From assembly GCA_015063185.1 (NCBI GenBank), contig SUSY01000016.1:1-34328 (forward strand): DNA of 34,328 nt, given 5' to 3'. The first letter of the stretch is position 1. Each line of letters opens with the position of its first letter. This document shows positions 1 through 7,301 of this stretch, piece after piece. The notes under the pieces were generated by a model, which saw nothing but the letters and a program-made list of their open reading frames with translations, made no database searches and was not told the origin of the DNA. Both the position numbers and the translations under genes were made by a program. This DNA is from Thermoplasmata archaeon (GTDB lineage: Archaea; Thermoplasmatota; Thermoplasmata; Methanomassiliicoccales; Methanomethylophilaceae).

Positions 1-2
1 AC

Positions 3-1628
3 AAGGTCGACAAGTCCACCATGGAAGTCAAGGCAAAGAGGATCTCCACCCAGAAGTGGAAGTACACCAAGGGTAAGGACGGAAAGACCATCAAGGAGGA
101 CATCCCCGCGGACCTGGAGAAGGTCCAGAAGATCGACGACCTCCGCGTCAAGGAGATCGCGGAGATCGGACGCCAGATCGAGATCCACTACGAGAAGCCC
201 ATGGACATGGAATGGTGTGTGGAGGATGATAAGGTATACATCGTCCAGGCAAGGCCCATCACCGCAGTCGGTGACATGGCGACCAACGAGACCGTCCAGA
301 CCGAGGCGGCGAGCGAGGACATCATCACCACCGGTCTCGGAGCAAGCCCCGGACTCGCATCCGGAAAGGTCATCATCTACGATGAGTCCATGAGCCTTGA
401 TGTCGTCAAGGACGGAGACGTCCTCGTAACCGGAATGACCATGCCCGACATGGTCCCCGCAATGAGCAGGGCAGCCGCGATCGTCACCGACGAGGGAGGA
501 ATGACCTGTCACGCAGCGATCATCTCCAGAGAACTCGGAACCCCCTGTGTCGTCGGAACCGGAAACGCGACCTCACTCCTTTCCGACGGAATGATGATCA
601 CCGTAGACGGAACATCCGGAACCGTATACAAAGGAGATCTCACCAAGAAGTCCTCGTCCAACGCAGCGGCACCCGCAATGGTCTGCGCAGAACCCGTTCC
701 GATCACAGGAACCGGAATCTACGTCAACATGTCCATGCCCAACAAGGCAGAGGAGATCGCTGCACTCCCCTGTGACGGGGTCGGACTCATGAGGTCCGAG
801 TTCCTATTCACCAACTATGTCGGCGAACACCCCCTCTCCGTCATCGCAGAGGGACGTGCGAACGAGCTCATCGATAAGCTCGCCGACGGAATCGCAAAGG
901 TCTGCCGTGCATTCTACCCCAGGAAAATCACCCTCAGGACCTCCGACTTCAAGACCAACGAGTACCGCGACATGCCCGGAGGAGCAGACTTCGAGCCCGT
1001 CGAGTCCAACCCCATGATCGGATGGAGGGGATGCTCCAGGTACGTCTCCCCCGACTACCGCGAAGCATTCATCTGTGAGCTCAAGGCCATCAAGAAGGTC
1101 AGGGAAGAGATGGGAATGAAGAACCTCAACGTCATGTTGCCCTTCGTCAGGACCGTCGATGAGGCCAAGGAAATCGTCGAGATGATGTCAGATATGGGCC
1201 TCAAGAGGAACAGGGACTTCAAGCTCTACTTCATGGCAGAGATCCCCGCCAACATCATCATGGCGGATGAGTTCGCAAAGTACTGCGACGGATTCTCCAT
1301 CGGATCCAACGATCTCACCCAGCTCACCATGGGTGCGGACAGGGACTCCGACATCCTCGGACGCATGGGATACTTCGACGAGAGGAACGATGCGGTCAAG
1401 AGGAGCATCAGCCACCTGATCAAGGTCGCACACGCAGCAGGAAAGACCGTCGGAATCTGCGGACAGGGACCCTCCGTGTACCCCGAATTCACCGAGTTCC
1501 TGGTCAGAGAGGGAATCGACTACATCTCCCTCAACCCCGACACCGTCGTGAAGACCAAGAAGATGATCGCTTCCGTCGAGCAGAAGATCATCCTCGAGGA
1601 CCTTCGTGCACTCAGGTCCAAGCTCTGA
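3..1628 (+). CDS. ppsA: Phosphoenolpyruvate synthase, C-terminal three quarters (5' end outside window)
   Basis: The enzyme makes phosphoenolpyruvate from pyruvate and ATP, feeding gluconeogenesis in the cytoplasm. The frame is open from base 3, so the gene starts upstream; about 540 of the usual ~750 residues are present and most of the N-terminal ATP-grasp (pyruvate/PEP-dikinase) domain is missing. The swivelling phosphohistidine domain is clear from TCHAAIISRELGTPCVVG, whose His carries the phosphate. The C-terminal PEP-binding barrel follows, with GVGLMRSEFLF, MLPFVRTVDEA, FSIGSNDLTQL and the catalytic-Cys loop GICGQGPS. Codon choice is strongly biased to C- and G-ending codons, more so than in the genes downstream, as expected of a highly expressed gene. 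A terminator hairpin follows the TGA stop. Pyruvate phosphate dikinase is the nearest alternative, but the C-terminal motifs fit PEP synthase better. Confidence 0.93.
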   Translation, partial: KVDKSTMEVKAKRISTQKWKYTKGKDGKTIKEDIPADLEKVQKIDDLRVKEIAEIGRQIEIHYEKPMDMEWCVEDDKVYIVQARPITAVGDMATNETVQTEAASEDIITTGLGASPGLASGKVIIYDESMSLDVVKDGDVLVTGMTMPDMVPAMSRAAAIVTDEGGMTCHAAIISRELGTPCVVGTGNATSLLSDGMMITVDGTSGTVYKGDLTKKSSSNAAAPAMVCAEPVPITGTGIYVNMSMPNKAEEIAALPCDGVGLMRSEFLFTNYVGEHPLSVIAEGRANELIDKLADGIAKVCRAFYPRKITLRTSDFKTNEYRDMPGGADFEPVESNPMIGWRGCSRYVSPDYREAFICELKAIKKVREEMGMKNLNVMLPFVRTVDEAKEIVEMMSDMGLKRNRDFKLYFMAEIPANIIMADEFAKYCDGFSIGSNDLTQLTMGADRDSDILGRMGYFDERNDAVKRSISHLIKVAHAAGKTVGICGQGPSVYPEFTEFLVREGIDYISLNPDTVVKTKKMIASVEQKIILEDLRALRSKL

Positions 1629-1641
1629 ACAAAACAATAAA

Positions 1642-1669
1642 GGGGGATTTGCCCCCAATACTCTTTTTT
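1642..1669. terminator. Bidirectional terminator between ppsA and the ATPase gene
   Basis: A GGGGG/CCCCC stem (1642-1646 with 1652-1656) is followed on the plus strand by a run of seven T (about 1663-1669). On the minus strand the same stem is followed by a T-rich stretch. It lies between two convergent genes, so it probably ends transcription from both sides. Confidence 0.7.
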
Positions 1670-1673
1670 TCTA

Positions 1674-3059
1674 TCAATACCAACAGATGTCCGAAAGGTC
1701 GAAAAGGAACACATCGTCCTCATCGGATATGTCATTGAGATCGGAAGTGAATCCGACCATGGAGAACAGTGCGTAGGTACGTCTCCCGAACACGTTCAAC
1801 CTCTCGGACTTACGTTTCAATTCATTCAGGACACTCATGCTGACAGGTGAATCGCGGAACCTGCAATCACAGAACAACGTGGTCATGTGATCGCCTGATT
1901 CCACCACGATATCTATGAACTCGTTACCGAAATCCCCCTGACCCCACCATCTTCCGATATTTCCGGGATCGATATCGAGGAGAGAGGGATTCTCCTTGAT
2001 GAACATCACGCAGATGTCTCTGAACACCTGTTGCAGATGCTGCTCCAACCCCTTCTCTACGATTCTACCATAAAGATCCTCATCCCCCCTAAACTCTATG
2101 AGTGATTGATTGCCCTGGATGAACCTTGTCCAGAAAGCGGTAGGGATGTCGGAGATACGATAGAGGCTTTTTCTTGAATTCCTCTCATTGAATGACACTT
2201 CCTTCTCCACAATACCGATGTCCACCAAATTGGAAAGATATGTGGAACATGCCGCTGAAGGCCCTATGGATGTCTTAGAGACGATATCCTTCATCGGTGT
2301 CAATCCTCCGGAGATAGCTGTCAACAACGAACAATATGTATCCGGAGACCTCAGATGGGACATCATCCTGCGTAGGGGCAAATCGAACATTATGCCATCC
2401 GAGGAAAGGCACATGGAATCGATGTTCTCACGTATGCCTTTGCCTGGATCCACATGCCTCAGTAGATTGGGATCCCCTCCGGTCATTGCATACAAAACTA
2501 CTTGATCATAATCGGGGAATGACCTGAACGAATCCCTCATCTCCGAAAACGATAGATTCTCCAAATGTATGGAAATATGATTCGTTCCAAACGATTGGGA
2601 ATCCATGAACTGTTTCGATCCTGTTAGGATCAACATGATGTTGCGCTTGGGAAAAATATATGACAGATATGTCCCGATGAGTTCCGGAAGGCCTTCGATA
2701 GCGTTTACAAGATCATCGTAATTGTCTATCACGACGATCTCCCTCCCTTTTTCGGCCAACTTGTGGATAAATTCCATCGCGGAATCCATCGATTTGAATG
2801 TGACCAGGTCTCTGACCTCCTTGTACAGTGATTTCGAGACTGCACGGGACAGTGCCTTCAGATTGTTCGCGGCATCCGATTTGATCGCGGAGAAGAGAAT
2901 GGCCTTCTTCCCCTTACAGAATTCGCGGAGGAGTGCGGTCTTCCCTATGCCATCCCTGCCGGTTATCGTGATAAATTGAAAGCCATTGGATGCGTAACAC
3001 TTCTCCAGAACGGACAGTTCATTCTCCCTTCCGAAAAATGTGTTATTTTGATAAATCAT
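1674..3059 (-). CDS. DUF234-type AAA ATPase with degenerate active sites
   Basis: This 461-residue protein has the layout of the archaeal ATPase/DUF234 family: an N-terminal P-loop domain, a central winged-helix-like part and a C-terminal nuclease-like fold. Walker A is GRDGIGKT (residues 34-41). Walker B is IVVIDNYDD (108-116), in which the usual catalytic Glu after the Asp is Asn. In the C-terminal domain the PD-(D/E)xK-like positions read D383 and D398-C-R400, where the neighbouring paralogue has D368 and E385-C-K387. ATP binding therefore looks possible but hydrolysis and nuclease activity look weakened. It lies 61 bp downstream of that paralogue on the same strand, with its own AT-rich TATA-like upstream region (about 3083-3093). 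The family's cellular role is unknown. The gene is AT-richer than the flanking housekeeping genes, which suggests transfer. Confidence 0.8.
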   Translation of the reverse strand: MIYQNNTFFGRENELSVLEKCYASNGFQFITITGRDGIGKTALLREFCKGKKAILFSAIKSDAANNLKALSRAVSKSLYKEVRDLVTFKSMDSAMEFIHKLAEKGREIVVIDNYDDLVNAIEGLPELIGTYLSYIFPKRNIMLILTGSKQFMDSQSFGTNHISIHLENLSFSEMRDSFRSFPDYDQVVLYAMTGGDPNLLRHVDPGKGIRENIDSMCLSSDGIMFDLPLRRMMSHLRSPDTYCSLLTAISGGLTPMKDIVSKTSIGPSAACSTYLSNLVDIGIVEKEVSFNERNSRKSLYRISDIPTAFWTRFIQGNQSLIEFRGDEDLYGRIVEKGLEQHLQQVFRDICVMFIKENPSLLDIDPGNIGRWWGQGDFGNEFIDIVVESGDHMTTLFCDCRFRDSPVSMSVLNELKRKSERLNVFGRRTYALFSMVGFTSDLNDISDEDDVFLFDLSDICWY

Positions 3060-3120
3060 AATTTACTAAATGAGGATTTACTTAATAAATATTATCAAAG
3101 TGTTTTTGATCACCTACGCA

Positions 3121-4482
3121 TCAAAGGACTGGATGATATGAATGACCGAATATGACCTCTGGCCCGATAAGGCGAACCGAGGGATCATTCAGATCAAGGA
3201 GATCATCGTCGAAACCACTGATGGAGAACAGAAGGTAACGCGGGTTTGAGGCCTTACTGAAACGTTCTGCCCTATCCCTAAGAAGATTGTAGTCCCTCAT
3301 ACCGAACAGTGATTTTCTGAACTTGCATTCACAGAACAGGTCGAAACGAACATTGTCGACGGATACCTTCGCCACAATGTCGATCTCTGAATGCACATCG
3401 TCTCTATCCATCCACCAAGTACCCATATCCAAGGTAAGATACCATTCACGTATCGAATCGGAACAAAATGATTCAAATTGTTTACCTAGGAACGTGTTGA
3501 TATACGGTTCTATGAGATGATAGGATTCATCCACATGATTTTCATCAAAATATGCAACGATCTTTGGCATCAGGGAGAAATGGAATGCAAAGAATGCGTC
3601 CGAAATGTAATACACTGCCCTTTTAGGTGCATCGAACATCGGATTCAATTTGGATATGATACCGACATCCATCAATTGATACAGGCACTTGGAACAGATC
3701 GTATCATCGATCCCGACCTTCTGCGAGATCTCCCTGAGTGATGTGGATCCGCCCCCTATCGCATGAAGGATCGAGATCACCCTCAGAGGATTGGAAAATT
3801 CGGATTCGATAAGACGTTCTGCCTCGTCCGTCATCCAATCATTATTAAAATAGTTCTCCTTGATACAGCCCTCGAAGGTATCCGATACCATTTCCGAATG
3901 GTATTTCGGTATACCGCCCATTATCAGATACAACTTCAACGCATCAAGATCGGACATGTCTGGGTGAAAACACCTGATCTCCGAGAAAGATAACGGTTGT
4001 AAGGACATCGTCCTTCTGAAACGACCGAATAAAGGCCTTGTGGAATCCTCCCCCTCCTTCTTCATTGTGGAGATGGACGAACCGCAAAGGACCAACATGG
4101 ACCCGGAACGTTTCAATGGCCCATCGATGAAATGTTGAAGGAGTGATGAAACCAAGGGGGATGCGATATATGGATACTCATCGATCACGATGATGTATCT
4201 GTCAGATAGGCACACACTTTCCAACGAATCGATGAATTCCAAATAGGATGACAGTACAGTGTCACCGATTTCCTTTGAAAGGAAGTTGGAAAAATAAGAT
4301 AGATTTACCGATTCCCCACCCTTCAAACATCTAAAGAACAAAGACTTCTTCCCTTCACAGAATTTTTCCAATAAGGTAGTCTTCCCAACACGTCTACGAC
4401 CATACATCAGAACCGCGGAACCGCCTATGTGATACACATTCTCCAATTCGGAAAGTTCTTTGATTCTACCGATGAAGGTCAT
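3121..4482 (-). CDS. DUF234-type AAA ATPase with intact motifs
   Basis: This 453-residue paralogue of the downstream gene has complete motifs. Walker A is GRRRVGKTT (residues 28-36), Walker B is IIVIDEYPY (97-105), and CGSSIS (133-138) follows at the sensor position. A winged-helix-like segment covers roughly 225-295. The C-terminal DUF234 domain has D368 and E385-C-K387, matching a PD-(D/E)xK nuclease-like core. The start ATG sits about 22-28 nt below a TATA box at 4503-4510, so the transcript may be leaderless. Two identical inverted repeats (4520-4568) lie just upstream of the TATA box and may be an operator. The family is common in archaea and often found in variable regions; its substrate is not known. 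Confidence 0.85.
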   Translation of the reverse strand: MTFIGRIKELSELENVYHIGGSAVLMYGRRRVGKTTLLEKFCEGKKSLFFRCLKGGESVNLSYFSNFLSKEIGDTVLSSYLEFIDSLESVCLSDRYIIVIDEYPYIASPLVSSLLQHFIDGPLKRSGSMLVLCGSSISTMKKEGEDSTRPLFGRFRRTMSLQPLSFSEIRCFHPDMSDLDALKLYLIMGGIPKYHSEMVSDTFEGCIKENYFNNDWMTDEAERLIESEFSNPLRVISILHAIGGGSTSLREISQKVGIDDTICSKCLYQLMDVGIISKLNPMFDAPKRAVYYISDAFFAFHFSLMPKIVAYFDENHVDESYHLIEPYINTFLGKQFESFCSDSIREWYLTLDMGTWWMDRDDVHSEIDIVAKVSVDNVRFDLFCECKFRKSLFGMRDYNLLRDRAERFSKASNPRYLLFSISGFDDDLLDLNDPSVRLIGPEVIFGHSYHPVL

Positions 4483-4502
4483 GATCAGACATTATATTGA
4501 GA

Positions 4503-4510
4503 AATATATA
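4503..4510 (-). promoter_or_regulatory. TATA box of the intact DUF234 ATPase gene
   Basis: On the minus strand the sequence TTATATATT lies about 22-28 nt ahead of the ATG at 4482, the usual archaeal spacing between TATA box and transcription start. Confidence 0.5.
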
Positions 4511-4519
4511 ACCATTTTT

Positions 4520-4568
4520 AAAATCGAATTTTTTTCGATTAAAAAATAAAATCGAATTTTTTTCGATT
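4520..4568. repeat. Two identical 21-bp inverted repeats in tandem, possible operator
   Basis: Copies at 4520-4540 and 4548-4568 are identical and spaced 28 bp apart from start to start. Each contains the arms AATCGAA and TTCGATT around a five-T loop. They sit immediately upstream of the TATA box of the ATPase gene and downstream of the frameshifted acidic-protein gene. Two equally placed dyads suit binding of a dimeric regulator; a terminator for the pseudogene is the alternative. With only two copies and no spacer structure, this is not a CRISPR array. Confidence 0.6.
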
Positions 4569-4634
4569 AAGCATATTGACATAATCTAAAGCATACGGGA
4601 ATCGCCTAGATTGTTTAATCGAAGTCCGTAAATG

Positions 4635-4926
4635 TTAGAATCTCTCGAAACCCATCAGGCGAAGGTTCAGATCGTCAATATCGATACTTTCCCCATAAGG
4701 GAGATTGAACTCATCTACAGCATTAGAGACATCCTCCAACAACTGGAGATCGACATCCAATCCTTCATCCTGATCCATCGACAGAGGTGCTTCCAGGGAT
4801 GTGAAGAATGAAGGATCTCGAAGGGGCCCCACAGTCCGAACCACCACCTATTGGCAGTTTCAATCCGATCTCATCTCTGTACAGATTCAACACCCTCACA
4901 GTTGCATCGGAAATCTTTCTCGCCAT
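4635..4926 (-). pseudogene. Frameshifted paralogue of the small acidic protein at 5065-5337
   Basis: Reading from an ATG at 4926 gives MARKISDATVRVLNLY and on to LPIGG, which aligns with the first 26 residues of the divergent neighbour (MKREIRERTISLIKEHF to GLPLD). That frame then runs into a stop. The homology continues in another frame down to 4635, where LLEDVSNAVDEFNLP and IDDLNLRLM match the neighbour's LLNAAADAYDDLF and IDELNERLM. The frame switch falls near 4840-4858, beside a GGTGGTGGT run, and a TAG lies at 4848-4850 in the second frame. Repaired, the product would be about 97 residues against 90 for the neighbour. A GTG-started 70-residue product (from 4847) cannot be excluded, but it would lack the conserved N-terminal part. 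A sequencing error is possible. Confidence 0.65.
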
Positions 4927-5064
4927 CTTTTCACATTCCTGAATCTTCTGTCACCCGTCGTACTCGGATGATGTCATTCAATGGACTCAACAACCATATG
5001 TGTTTATATCAGTGTTCCAACTCCTGAGATACCAGAACCGCAAATGAATCCAGAAGGTGATTCG

Positions 5065-5337
5065 ATGAAGAGGGAAATCAGAGAAAGGACGATATCGTTG
5101 ATCAAGGAACACTTCGACAAAATCGGAGTGGGACTTCCATTGGATATAGAGGGTGTTCAGGACATGATGGATTATTTCGAAGAGATTGAATGCACCCTTG
5201 CGAATGCCAAAGGATGTGGCGACAAAGTAGACGATGAGTTATTGAATGCCGCTGCGGATGCGTACGACGATCTCTTCTACCTAGAGGAGGACGATTACTC
5301 CTACATCGACGAACTCAATGAAAGGTTGATGTCATAG
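5065..5337 (+). CDS. Small acidic protein of unknown function
   Basis: I do not recognise this 90-residue protein. It is predicted to be helical: a basic amphipathic start (MKREIRERTISLIKEHF), a short linker (GVGLPLD), and a strongly acidic second half ending EEDDYSYIDELNERLMS. The ATG at 5065 is chosen because AAGGTGA lies just ahead of it and because the homologous pseudogene begins at the matching residue. Upstream in-frame ATGs at 4981 and 5044 would place the start too close to the TATA-like TTTATAT near 5002. The stop is TAG and lies inside a hairpin. It is divergent from its frameshifted paralogue, so the pair looks like an inverted duplication. Its size and acidity would suit an antitoxin-like or regulatory partner, but nothing shows this directly. 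Confidence 0.6.
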   Translation: MKREIRERTISLIKEHFDKIGVGLPLDIEGVQDMMDYFEEIECTLANAKGCGDKVDDELLNAAADAYDDLFYLEEDDYSYIDELNERLMS

Positions 5338-5356
5338 GTTCGTAAGACACGAACCT
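5336..5356 (+). terminator. Hairpin overlapping the stop codon of the small acidic gene
   Basis: The arms AGGTTCGT (5336-5343) and ACGAACCT (5349-5356) form a perfect 8-bp stem around a 5-nt loop. The TAG stop occupies 5335-5337, so the stem starts within it. No T-run follows, so this is a weak terminator or an mRNA 3'-end structure. Confidence 0.45.
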
Positions 5357-5410
5357 GACATCATATCGGGACATCTTCATCCCAGCCCGTTCATCGTTAT
5401 GACGTGATGA

Positions 5411-6244
5411 TCAGATCGCGTCCTTCAACCTCTTGTTAATGGCCTGAACCTCCTCCTCGGGAACGAGGACGGTGGTCATCTCGATGAACGGATGCTTGGA
5501 ACCTTCGATTATCCTGACATCGTCCAAATTATGAAGCCCCCACCTCTCCGCAGTCTTCTCCAATCCGAGAGGGACGTTCATATCGTTGGGTTCGAGAACA
5601 ATCGCACGGAAGGTCTTGGAACCAAGCTCCTTCGCTGCCAAGGCCCTGTGATGTCCGTCAACGATGAGATAACCGTACTGCCTCTTGATGACGATAAGAG
5701 GCTCGTTGAGCCCTCTCTTGAGTTCGTACTGCCTACCGATCAACTCATCCCTGTAGACCTCCTTCTGGGTAGGTCTGGCCAGCTCCGTGGGAACGTCCAT
5801 GGTGACGATCCTCATCCTGATCCCGTTCTGCTGCTCAAGGAAGGATTTGACACTCATGACCTTGGACGGACGTGACTTCTCGATCTGTGAACGGACTATA
5901 TCGATATTGGAGATGATACCTACCAGTTTCTTGTCCCCATCAACGACAGGGAGGTTCCTGATACCGTACCTGAACAGTACACGCACAGCATCATCTATCG
6001 ACATCTCAGGATTACAACAGATAGTTCCACGCTTCATGACCTCGCGCATCTTTGCATCCCTATTGTCATGGAATCTGAGAAGCTCCTTTGCAGTTACGAA
6101 TCCGAGAAGATATCCGCGTTCCGTGATCGGGAATCCATGGAAATTGGAATCGATCATCTTCTCTGAAACCTCAGCGACCGTCATCTCCGGACTAACGGAT
6201 ACGACATCTCTGACCATGTATTCTGCAACGGTTATCGAGGACAT
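5411..6244 (-). CDS. Two CBS domains fused to a ParB/SerK-like domain
   Basis: The 277-residue protein has a CBS pair at about residues 5-60 and 65-125, which usually binds adenosyl nucleotides. A ParB/sulfiredoxin-like domain follows at about 145-235, with the signature VDGHHRALAAKELG (DGHHR at 196-200). The same DGHHR motif occurs in the archaeal free-serine kinase SerK, which has a ParB-like fold, so an adenylate-sensing small-molecule kinase is as plausible as a DNA-partition role. No helix-turn-helix partition domain is visible and no parA neighbour is present, which argues against plasmid or chromosome partition. The ATG at 6244 sits about 30 nt below a TATA element embedded in a palindrome (6271-6285). 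Confidence 0.85.
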   Translation of the reverse strand: MSSITVAEYMVRDVVSVSPEMTVAEVSEKMIDSNFHGFPITERGYLLGFVTAKELLRFHDNRDAKMREVMKRGTICCNPEMSIDDAVRVLFRYGIRNLPVVDGDKKLVGIISNIDIVRSQIEKSRPSKVMSVKSFLEQQNGIRMRIVTMDVPTELARPTQKEVYRDELIGRQYELKRGLNEPLIVIKRQYGYLIVDGHHRALAAKELGSKTFRAIVLEPNDMNVPLGLEKTAERWGLHNLDDVRIIEGSKHPFIEMTTVLVPEEEVQAINKRLKDAI

Positions 6245-6270
6245 TCTGTTATCTCCTACCCCGTATGATT

Positions 6271-6285
6271 CTGTTAATATAACAG
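6271..6285 (-). promoter_or_regulatory. Palindrome around the TATA box of the CBS-ParB gene
   Basis: CTGTTA-ATA-TAACAG is a perfect 6-bp dyad 27-41 nt upstream of the start at 6244. The central TTATATTAA (minus strand) is at TATA-box distance. A repressor bound here would block TBP. A further CTGTTAT half-site lies near 6246-6252. Confidence 0.4.
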
Positions 6286-6384
6286 ATTATGTGTATAAAC
6301 ATGGTAAATATTGCAGTTTATACAACCTGGTGAAGAATAATAAAACAATGTATTATATACTAGATGCACAATCTACGACCTACT

Positions 6385-6457
6385 GCCCTGGTAGTGTAGT
6401 GGCCTATCATGTTGCCCTGTCGAGGCAACGACCCGGATTCGAATTCCGGCCAGGGCG
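6385..6457 (+). tRNA. tRNA-Asp (GTC)
   Basis: The acceptor arms GCCCTGG and CCAGGGC pair fully. The anticodon stem TTGCC/GGCAA encloses the loop CTGTCGA with anticodon GTC, and the T arm is CCGGA-TTCGAAT-TCCGG. The discriminator base is G, no CCA is encoded and there is no intron. A TATA-like TATTATATA lies about 30 nt upstream (6351-6360). Confidence 0.96.
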
Positions 6458-6549
6458 CTCATCCTTTCTCCCGAGCGTTTTTGTCAAAGAGGTCACTTTG
6501 CAGTTTTCAGCATGGCAAGGTATTTTAACGATACCTCTATCGAGGATTC

Positions 6550-6897
6550 ATGCGTTCGATGCTTCGTAGTAAGATTCACAGAGCCACCGTTACCGAGACG
6601 AGGGTAGATTATGAGGGAAGCATCACCATAGACATCGATCTTTTGGAAAGGGCCGGACTCTGGATCGGGGAGAAGGTCCTCATCGCCGATGTGAATAACG
6701 GCAACCGTCTGGAGACCTATGTCCTCCCGGGAGACAGAGGAAGCGGGATCATCGCTTTGAATGGTGCCGCAGCCCACCTCTGTGAACTTGGGGACAAGAT
6801 CATCATCATGGGATTCGAGCTCACCGATGAGCCCATCAGTGCCAAGGTCGTCCTCGTAGATGATGACAACAAGGTCAAGAGGGAGTTCGGCTACTGA
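6550..6897 (+). CDS. panD: Aspartate 1-decarboxylase, pyruvoyl-dependent (bacterial PanD type)
   Basis: The enzyme converts L-aspartate to beta-alanine for pantothenate and coenzyme A. The 115-residue length matches the bacterial family. The proenzyme self-cleavage site is seen as YEGSITID (Gly23-Ser24; the Ser becomes the pyruvoyl group). The substrate-site Lys8, NGNRLETY and the conserved [15 protein letters not shown] are also present. The ATG at 6550 gives the usual number of residues before the cleavage site; the next Met, three codons on, would be short. Many archaea make beta-alanine with an unrelated PLP enzyme instead, so this looks like a gene acquired from bacteria. Its stop overlaps the rnhA start (TGATG), so the two are co-transcribed. 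Confidence 0.93.
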   Translation: MRSMLRSKIHRATVTETRVDYEGSITIDIDLLERAGLWIGEKVLIADVNNGNRLETYVLPGDRGSGIIALNGAAAHLCELGDKIIIMGFELTDEPISAKVVLVDDDNKVKREFGY

Positions 6898-7301
6898 TGA
6901 AGCTGACGATCTACTCCGACGGCGGTTCCAGAGGCAACCCCGGAATCTGCGCGTATGCCATCGTGGTCACACAGGATGGCAAGGTGATCTTTGAAGACAC
7001 CAAATTCCTTGGAGTGGGGACAAACAACTATGCCGAATACAGAGGCCTCATCGCCGGGATCGGTAAAGCCATAGAGCTAGGGGCTGACGAGGTGGAATTC
7101 ATCATGGACTCCGAGCTCGTCATCAAACAGATGAATGGGGAATACAAGGTCAAATCACCGAAGATGCAGGAGCTCCACAGGGATGCAAAGGCCCTGTCAT
7201 CCATGATTGAAAAGGTGAAGTTCACACACGTGAGACGTTCGAACGAATTCGTCTCACGTGCGGATGCTCTTTTGAACCGTACTATGGATATCAACAGCTG
7301 A
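6897..7301 (+). CDS. rnhA: Ribonuclease HI-like protein
   Basis: The 134-residue protein is a single RNase H fold, which cuts the RNA strand of RNA-DNA hybrids. The catalytic acidic residues are visible: Asp in YSDGGSRGNPG, Glu in NNYAEYRGL, Asp in IMDSELVIKQM, and a C-terminal Asp in SRADALLN. There is no N-terminal hybrid-binding domain. It starts within the panD stop codon, an arrangement that implies translational coupling. Its 3' end overlaps the convergent hisS by 11 bp. The wider group includes RNase HI enzymes with loose specificity, so exact activity is inferred. Confidence 0.9.
   Translation: MKLTIYSDGGSRGNPGICAYAIVVTQDGKVIFEDTKFLGVGTNNYAEYRGLIAGIGKAIELGADEVEFIMDSELVIKQMNGEYKVKSPKMQELHRDAKALSSMIEKVKFTHVRRSNEFVSRADALLNRTMDINS

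Noticed and set aside
4520-4568. CRISPR-like repeat
   Set aside because: Only two copies with a 7-bp separation exist, each a simple A/T-rich dyad; there are no spacers and no cas genes.
1674-5337. Toxin-antitoxin or defence system built from the ATPases and acidic proteins
   Set aside because: Genes are adjacent and accessory in character, but there is no toxin fold, nuclease of known defence type or overlap; kept only as a general observation.
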